This document shows, in pieces, positions 6,784-9,379 of a stretch of DNA of 9,379 bases; position 1 is the stretch's first letter; each line of letters starts with the position of its first letter. The notes under the pieces are model-generated. The model searched no databases, was not told the DNA's origin, and was given only the letters and a program-made list of their open reading frames with translations. The translations under genes and the position numbers were made by a program. The DNA comes from Candidatus Omnitrophota bacterium (GTDB lineage: Bacteria > Omnitrophota > Gorgyraeia > Zapsychrales > Zapsychraceae), in NCBI GenBank assembly GCA_018062515.1, contig JAGOSC010000072.1, positions 1 to 9,379 of the forward strand. Reading direction: 5' to 3'.

Positions 6784-7818
6784 ATGACATTCGCCATCAA
6801 AAAAGACATTAATTTAGACACTATTTCCGACGAGGAATTGCTGAACACTCGCCTTTGCGACCTGCCTTTAACCATCAAAGGGACTTGGCTGGAGGATTGT
6901 GTTGAAGAGCTTTATAAAGAATTAGCGCAGAAGCAGATTCAGTTCCGTCCAAAATGTTTTTTAGCCGACGAATGGTTAACGCCGGAGAAAGAAACCTGTA
7001 TTGGTATTCCTTTTTATTTGGCGCATCCTCGATTAACCGCATTAGAAAAAAAGTATATGAACGCGGCCGAAGGCGATGGCGTCAATGAATGTTTGAAATT
7101 GTTAAGACATGAAGCGGGTCACGCCATATATTATGCTTATAAATTGCACAATCGACGCAAATGGCAAACTTTATTTGGTTCCTCAAAAACGGAATACGCC
7201 GAGACTTATAAATACCGTCCGTATAGCCGCAATTTTGTCCGTCACTTAGAAGGCCATTATGCGCAATACCATCCGGAAGAAGATTTTGTCGAGACTTTTG
7301 CCGTGTGGTTGACTCCTAATTTGGATTGGGGAAATCGATATAAAGGCTGGAAGGCGCTTGAGAAATTGCAATATGTGGATGAGTTAATGCGCAGTCTGAA
7401 AAAACAAAATCCAACAAATACCAGCGCCAAGCAATTTTGGCGAATATCGACGATCAAATGTACGTTAAAGTATTTTTACAAAAAGAAAAAACAATCTTTG
7501 GCGGAAGATAATCCGGATTTTCATGATCCCTTTTTAAAAAATCAGTTTCCTTTAGAATCAACGGTTCAAAAGCAAGGTTACCCGGCCGATGCAATCTTTA
7601 AAAAGTACCGTCGAGAATTGATCAATAGTGTAGCTCTCATTTCCGGCGAGAAAAAGCATACCATCGACGAATTATTAAAAAGTATGCAGAAGCGCAGCCG
7701 CCAATTGCATCTTTCCACCGACGAACAAGAATCAAAAGTCCTCTTAAATGTTTCTTCGTATATCACATCCTTAGCCAAAAATTATCAGTATACCGGCCGT
7801 TACCGCGGCGGGAATTAA
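6784..7818 (+). CDS. Predicted zinc metallopeptidase (Peptidase_Mx-like)
   Basis: A 344-residue zincin-type protein. LRHEAGHAIYYA supplies the HExxH zinc/catalytic motif (His109, Glu110, His113). About 50 residues later HPEEDFVETFAVWL (163-176) supplies the probable third ligand (Glu166 or Glu170). This pair, with GIPFYLAHPRL upstream (74-84), resembles the 'putative zinc-binding metallo-peptidase' family (Peptidase_Mx). No signal peptide or membrane segment is visible, so it is probably cytoplasmic. The C-terminal third (about 215-344) is Lys-rich with no recognised domain. Four cysteines in the first 105 residues (25, 39, 58, 72) do not form an obvious zinc ribbon. It sits two bases after the unknown helical gene and six before the natural start of the ATP-grasp gene, so the three probably act together. 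Substrate is unknown, and a cytosolic protein or peptide target is only inferred. Confidence 0.78.
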   Translation: MTFAIKKDINLDTISDEELLNTRLCDLPLTIKGTWLEDCVEELYKELAQKQIQFRPKCFLADEWLTPEKETCIGIPFYLAHPRLTALEKKYMNAAEGDGVNECLKLLRHEAGHAIYYAYKLHNRRKWQTLFGSSKTEYAETYKYRPYSRNFVRHLEGHYAQYHPEEDFVETFAVWLTPNLDWGNRYKGWKALEKLQYVDELMRSLKKQNPTNTSAKQFWRISTIKCTLKYFYKKKKQSLAEDNPDFHDPFLKNQFPLESTVQKQGYPADAIFKKYRRELINSVALISGEKKHTIDELLKSMQKRSRQLHLSTDEQESKVLLNVSSYITSLAKNYQYTGRYRGGN

Positions 7819-7824
7819 TGTTGT

Positions 7825-7917
7825 ATGCCTAAGAAAAAAGTCCTCATGTTATTCAGCAGTCCGTACAATCATCCTCGCTGATATGATTATGCCGAGGAAT
7901 TTGCGGATCCGGATGAT
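7825..7917 (+). other. 5' coding part of the ATP-grasp gene, cut by an in-frame TGA (7879-7881)
   Basis: From ATG 7825, six bases after the peptidase stop, the frame reads MPKKKVLMLFSSPYNHPR, then TGA, then YDYAEEFADPDD, and enters the ATP-grasp frame with no shift. The first stretch looks like the opening beta-strand and loop of a pre-ATP-grasp domain, so it belongs to the same gene. TGA differs by one base from GGA (Gly), CGA (Arg) or TGG (Trp); Gly would be natural in an R-G-Y turn. Candidate explanations are a nonsense mutation, a sequencing or assembly error, or recoding. A selenocysteine role is unlikely because this is not a redox protein and no convincing SECIS hairpin follows. Confidence 0.75.
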
Positions 7918-8841
7918 ATGTATACAGAACAAGACGTTTACAAGGCTTTAATCGCGAATAATTTTGAAGTCAGCCTCATCGGCATCAATAATGATTTAAA
8001 CCCTTTTTTCGAGGAGATTAATGAAAATCGGCCGGATGTTATTTTTAATTTGGTCGAGGTATTTAATAATAAATCTAGCTTGGAGAAAAATGTGGCGGCA
8101 CTGCTCGAGATGGTCGGTATTCCATATACGGGGGCGACATCCGAAAATATGTTTTTATGCAGCAATAAAGAATTAAACCGAAAGCTTTTTCGTTTTCATA
8201 AGATAAAAATTCCGTATTTCTACTCCTTTTATCGCGGTCATAAAATATGGCTTCCTAAAAAAATGAATCTGCCTTGCATTGTTAAACCGATTAGTGAGGA
8301 GGCGTCGAGAGGTATATCTCAGGCTTCACTCGTCGAGAATGAAGCAGCGCTTATTGAACGGGTTAAATTTATTCACGAAAGTATGAACATGGATGCCATT
8401 TGCGAAGAGTTTGTTGAGGGCCGGGAATTGTATGTCACTGTAATGGGGCATAAGAAGCTTACCGTATTTTCTCCTCGAGAAATGCTATTCGGTGAACTTC
8501 CCGAAGATTCCCGCATCGCGACATATAAAGCTAAATGGGACGAAAATTACCGTGAGAAGTGGGGAATTAAAAGCGTCCACGTCGGAAAACTGGCGGATGG
8601 AGTTTTAGAAGAAATAGAAGATGTATGTAAGCGGGCTTATCGGGCCTTAAATATAAAAAGTTATTTGCGGCTTGATATTCGCGTGACCGCCGACCGGAAA
8701 ATTTATATTATTGAGCCCAATGCTAATCCTTGTATTGCCAAAGTGGATGAAGTCGCTCTTTCTGCTCAAAAAGATGGAATTTCTTACCAAAAACTCATAA
8801 AAAAAATTGTTTCTTTAGCCCTTCAGAGCGAAAGTCATTAA
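7918..8841 (+). CDS. D-Ala-D-Ala-ligase-like ATP-grasp enzyme, intact frame downstream of an internal stop
   Basis: ATP-grasp enzymes of this type activate a carboxylate with ATP and join it to an amine, as in D-Ala-D-Ala ligase. Numbered from ATG 7918, the uninterrupted part has 307 residues. DVIFNLVEVF (40-49) and GIPYTGATSENMFLCSNKELNRKLF (67-91) are the typical lead-in to the ligase. LPCIVKPISEEASRGIS (118-134) holds the ATP-binding Lys123, and CEEFVEGREL (162-171) the next nucleotide-binding strand. LDIRV (252-256) and IIEPNANPC (264-272) give Mg ligands Asp253, Glu266 and Asn268. The catalytic region is complete, but 31 residues that include the first strand lie upstream of a TGA. ATG 7918 lacks a well-placed Shine-Dalgarno (GAGGAA is 18 bases off), so it may be only an apparent start and the gene a pseudogene. 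The substrate is probably not D-Ala in cell-wall synthesis, given the metallopeptidase neighbour. Confidence 0.8.
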   Translation: MYTEQDVYKALIANNFEVSLIGINNDLNPFFEEINENRPDVIFNLVEVFNNKSSLEKNVAALLEMVGIPYTGATSENMFLCSNKELNRKLFRFHKIKIPYFYSFYRGHKIWLPKKMNLPCIVKPISEEASRGISQASLVENEAALIERVKFIHESMNMDAICEEFVEGRELYVTVMGHKKLTVFSPREMLFGELPEDSRIATYKAKWDENYREKWGIKSVHVGKLADGVLEEIEDVCKRAYRALNIKSYLRLDIRVTADRKIYIIEPNANPCIAKVDEVALSAQKDGISYQKLIKKIVSLALQSESH

Positions 8842-8877
8842 TTTCTTAAAATAAAAATCTACATTTCTCGTCGATCT

Positions 8878-8900
8878 ATTGTGGCTCATCAATTTTTTCT
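8878..8900 (+). terminator. Weak rho-independent terminator candidate after the ATP-grasp gene
   Basis: ATTGTG and CACAAT-like arms (8878-8883 with 8887-8893, one bulged T) form a short six-pair stem with a GCT loop. It is followed by five more T residues, then CT. It lies 36 bases after the ATP-grasp stop and before the next promoter candidate. The stem is short and A+T-rich, so termination may be partial. Confidence 0.3.
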
Positions 8901-8909
8901 CATAAAATC

Positions 8910-8937
8910 TTGATTTTCGATTTAATTTAAACATAAT
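8910..8937 (+). promoter_or_regulatory. Promoter candidate for the SirB1-like gene
   Basis: TTGATT (8910-8915; 4 of 6) and CATAAT (8932-8937; 5 of 6) are separated by 16 bases. Transcription would begin around 8943-8945, almost exactly at the foot of the leader hairpin at 8942-8979, so the transcript would open with that structure. The sequence around is A+T-rich, which weakens the case. Confidence 0.4.
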
Positions 8938-8941
8938 AAAA

Positions 8942-8979
8942 GAAGATTCCCTTTAACAACTTTAGTTAAGGAGGTCTTC
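8942..8979 (+). promoter_or_regulatory. Leader hairpin sequestering the Shine-Dalgarno of the SirB1-like gene
   Basis: GAAGA (8942-8946) pairs with TCTTC (8975-8979). Two T-G pairs follow (8947/8974 and 8948/8973), then a C-A mismatch, CCTT (8950-8953) with AAGG (8968-8971), a bulged T and AAC (8955-8957) with GTT (8965-8967). The loop is AACTTTA. The Shine-Dalgarno AAGGAGGT (8968-8975) is wholly inside the 3' arm, and the ATG begins at the next base, 8980. Such a fold would limit ribosome access unless melted or bound by something. The pairing was worked out by eye; stability is not computed. Confidence 0.5.
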
Positions 8980-9379
8980 ATGACAGATCCAAAACAAATT
9001 CCCTTCCTGGTTAAGTTATTAGATGACGAATCCCAACCAATTCAAGAAAAAGTATTTAGCGAGCTGAATGCATTTGGGCCTTTACTTAAAAAAGAAGTTC
9101 GAAAAATATCCTTTCCATTAACCGAACGACAACAAGAAAATCTCGACAATATATTTGAACGTCAGCAGCGGTCCAGGTTATGGCAGTTTTGGCCAACGTG
9201 GTACAAAACCGGCCGTATGTATGATCGTTTAGAATCGGCGTTGGTATTAATTGCCCAATACCTGTCGGCGTATGATTGTGAAATAAAACTAAAAAAACTT
9301 TTAGATCAGTTAGCCGGAAAATACCAGGCGAAATATCATTCAAAAGATCCGCGCATTTTAGCTCATTACCTGTTTGAGG
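8980..9379 (+). CDS. SirB1-family / transglutaminase-like protein, N-terminal part (3' truncated)
   Basis: The frame runs open from ATG 8980 to the end of the window (133 codons plus one base). A strong AAGGAGGT (8968-8975) precedes the ATG. Residues 6-40 (IPFLVKLLDDES, then VFSELNAFGPLLKKEV) look like one HEAT-type helical repeat. Residues 83-113 (RLESALVLIAQYL, then KKLLDQLAGKYQ) match the helical lead-in of SirB1/Transglut_core2 proteins, and ILAHYLFE (126-133) precedes where the core should begin. The transglutaminase-fold core and its Cys-His residues would be encoded beyond the window, so catalytic competence cannot be judged. It sits 138 bases after the ATP-grasp gene with its own promoter candidate. 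Family membership is a recognition call from partial sequence. Confidence 0.72.
   Translation, partial: MTDPKQIPFLVKLLDDESQPIQEKVFSELNAFGPLLKKEVRKISFPLTERQQENLDNIFERQQRSRLWQFWPTWYKTGRMYDRLESALVLIAQYLSAYDCEIKLKKLLDQLAGKYQAKYHSKDPRILAHYLFE

Noticed and set aside
7818..7832. Tiny leader frame (ATG TTG TAT GCC TAA) overlapping the peptidase stop and ATP-grasp start
   Set aside because: Four codons with no ribosome-binding site; such overlaps are expected by chance.
7879..7881. Reassigned genetic code (UGA as Gly or Trp) to explain the internal TGA
   Set aside because: TGA ends the YeeZ-like gene at 2911-2913 in a classic ATGA overlap, no other gene here has an in-frame TGA, and Trp is always TGG. 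A single exception is better explained by mutation or error.
7879..7930. Selenocysteine insertion at the TGA
   Set aside because: ATP-grasp ligases are not redox enzymes, the residue is outside the active site, and the downstream bases form only a poor, bulged stem around GGATCC rather than a clear bacterial SECIS.
9086..9343. 85-codon minus-strand frame near the window end
   Set aside because: It is fully antisense to the SirB1-like gene, whose frame and ribosome-binding site are much better supported.

Overview
The window is A+T-rich bacterial DNA (about 40% G+C by eye) with every convincing gene on the + strand. A periplasmic thiol-redox pair, an outer-membrane-type lipoprotein with a peptidoglycan-binding domain, and a large polytopic TPR protein indicate a Gram-negative-type cell envelope. 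The gene mix (ScsB/DsbD-type reductase plus redoxin, TMTC-like TPR membrane protein, Peptidase_Mx-like zincin, ATP-grasp ligase, SirB1-type protein) fits an environmental lineage such as Candidatus Omnitrophota or a neighbour. That assignment is inference; there is no marker gene here. The genetic code looks standard: tryptophan is TGG and TGA works as a stop at 2911-2913.

Region 1 (1-1380) is redox. It holds the C-terminal part of a DsbD/ScsB-family membrane thiol reductase, followed by a secreted redoxin that is a plausible client. The redoxin has its own near-consensus sigma-70-type promoter, embedded in the end of the reductase gene. Region 2 (1381-1587) is a non-coding gap with weak promoter and hairpin signals. 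Region 3 (1588-6096) is a tightly packed run: a peptidoglycan-binding lipoprotein (GTG start), a YeeZ-like NAD(P)-binding protein, a 746-residue TMTC-like membrane protein with nine C-terminal TPRs, and a PfkB-family sugar-phosphate kinase. The last three are joined by start/stop overlaps, suggesting translational coupling.

Region 4 (6097-8841) is the least familiar part. After a 46-base gap with an imperfect inverted repeat come a helical protein of unknown function, a predicted zinc metallopeptidase (HEAGH, then HPEEDFVETF) and a D-Ala-D-Ala-ligase-like ATP-grasp enzyme, spaced 2 and 6 bases apart. The ATP-grasp gene has an in-frame TGA at codon 19 of its natural reading frame (ATG at 7825). 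It is therefore either broken, mis-sequenced, or expressed from an internal start. Region 5 (8842-9379) has a weak terminator, a promoter candidate, and a leader hairpin that pairs the whole Shine-Dalgarno of the last gene. That gene is a SirB1/transglutaminase-like protein cut off by the window end.

The peptidase, ATP-grasp and transglutaminase-fold genes together could form a peptide ligation/cleavage or protein-modification module, but the sequence alone does not prove this. No tRNA, rRNA, CRISPR array, transposase or insertion sequence was seen.
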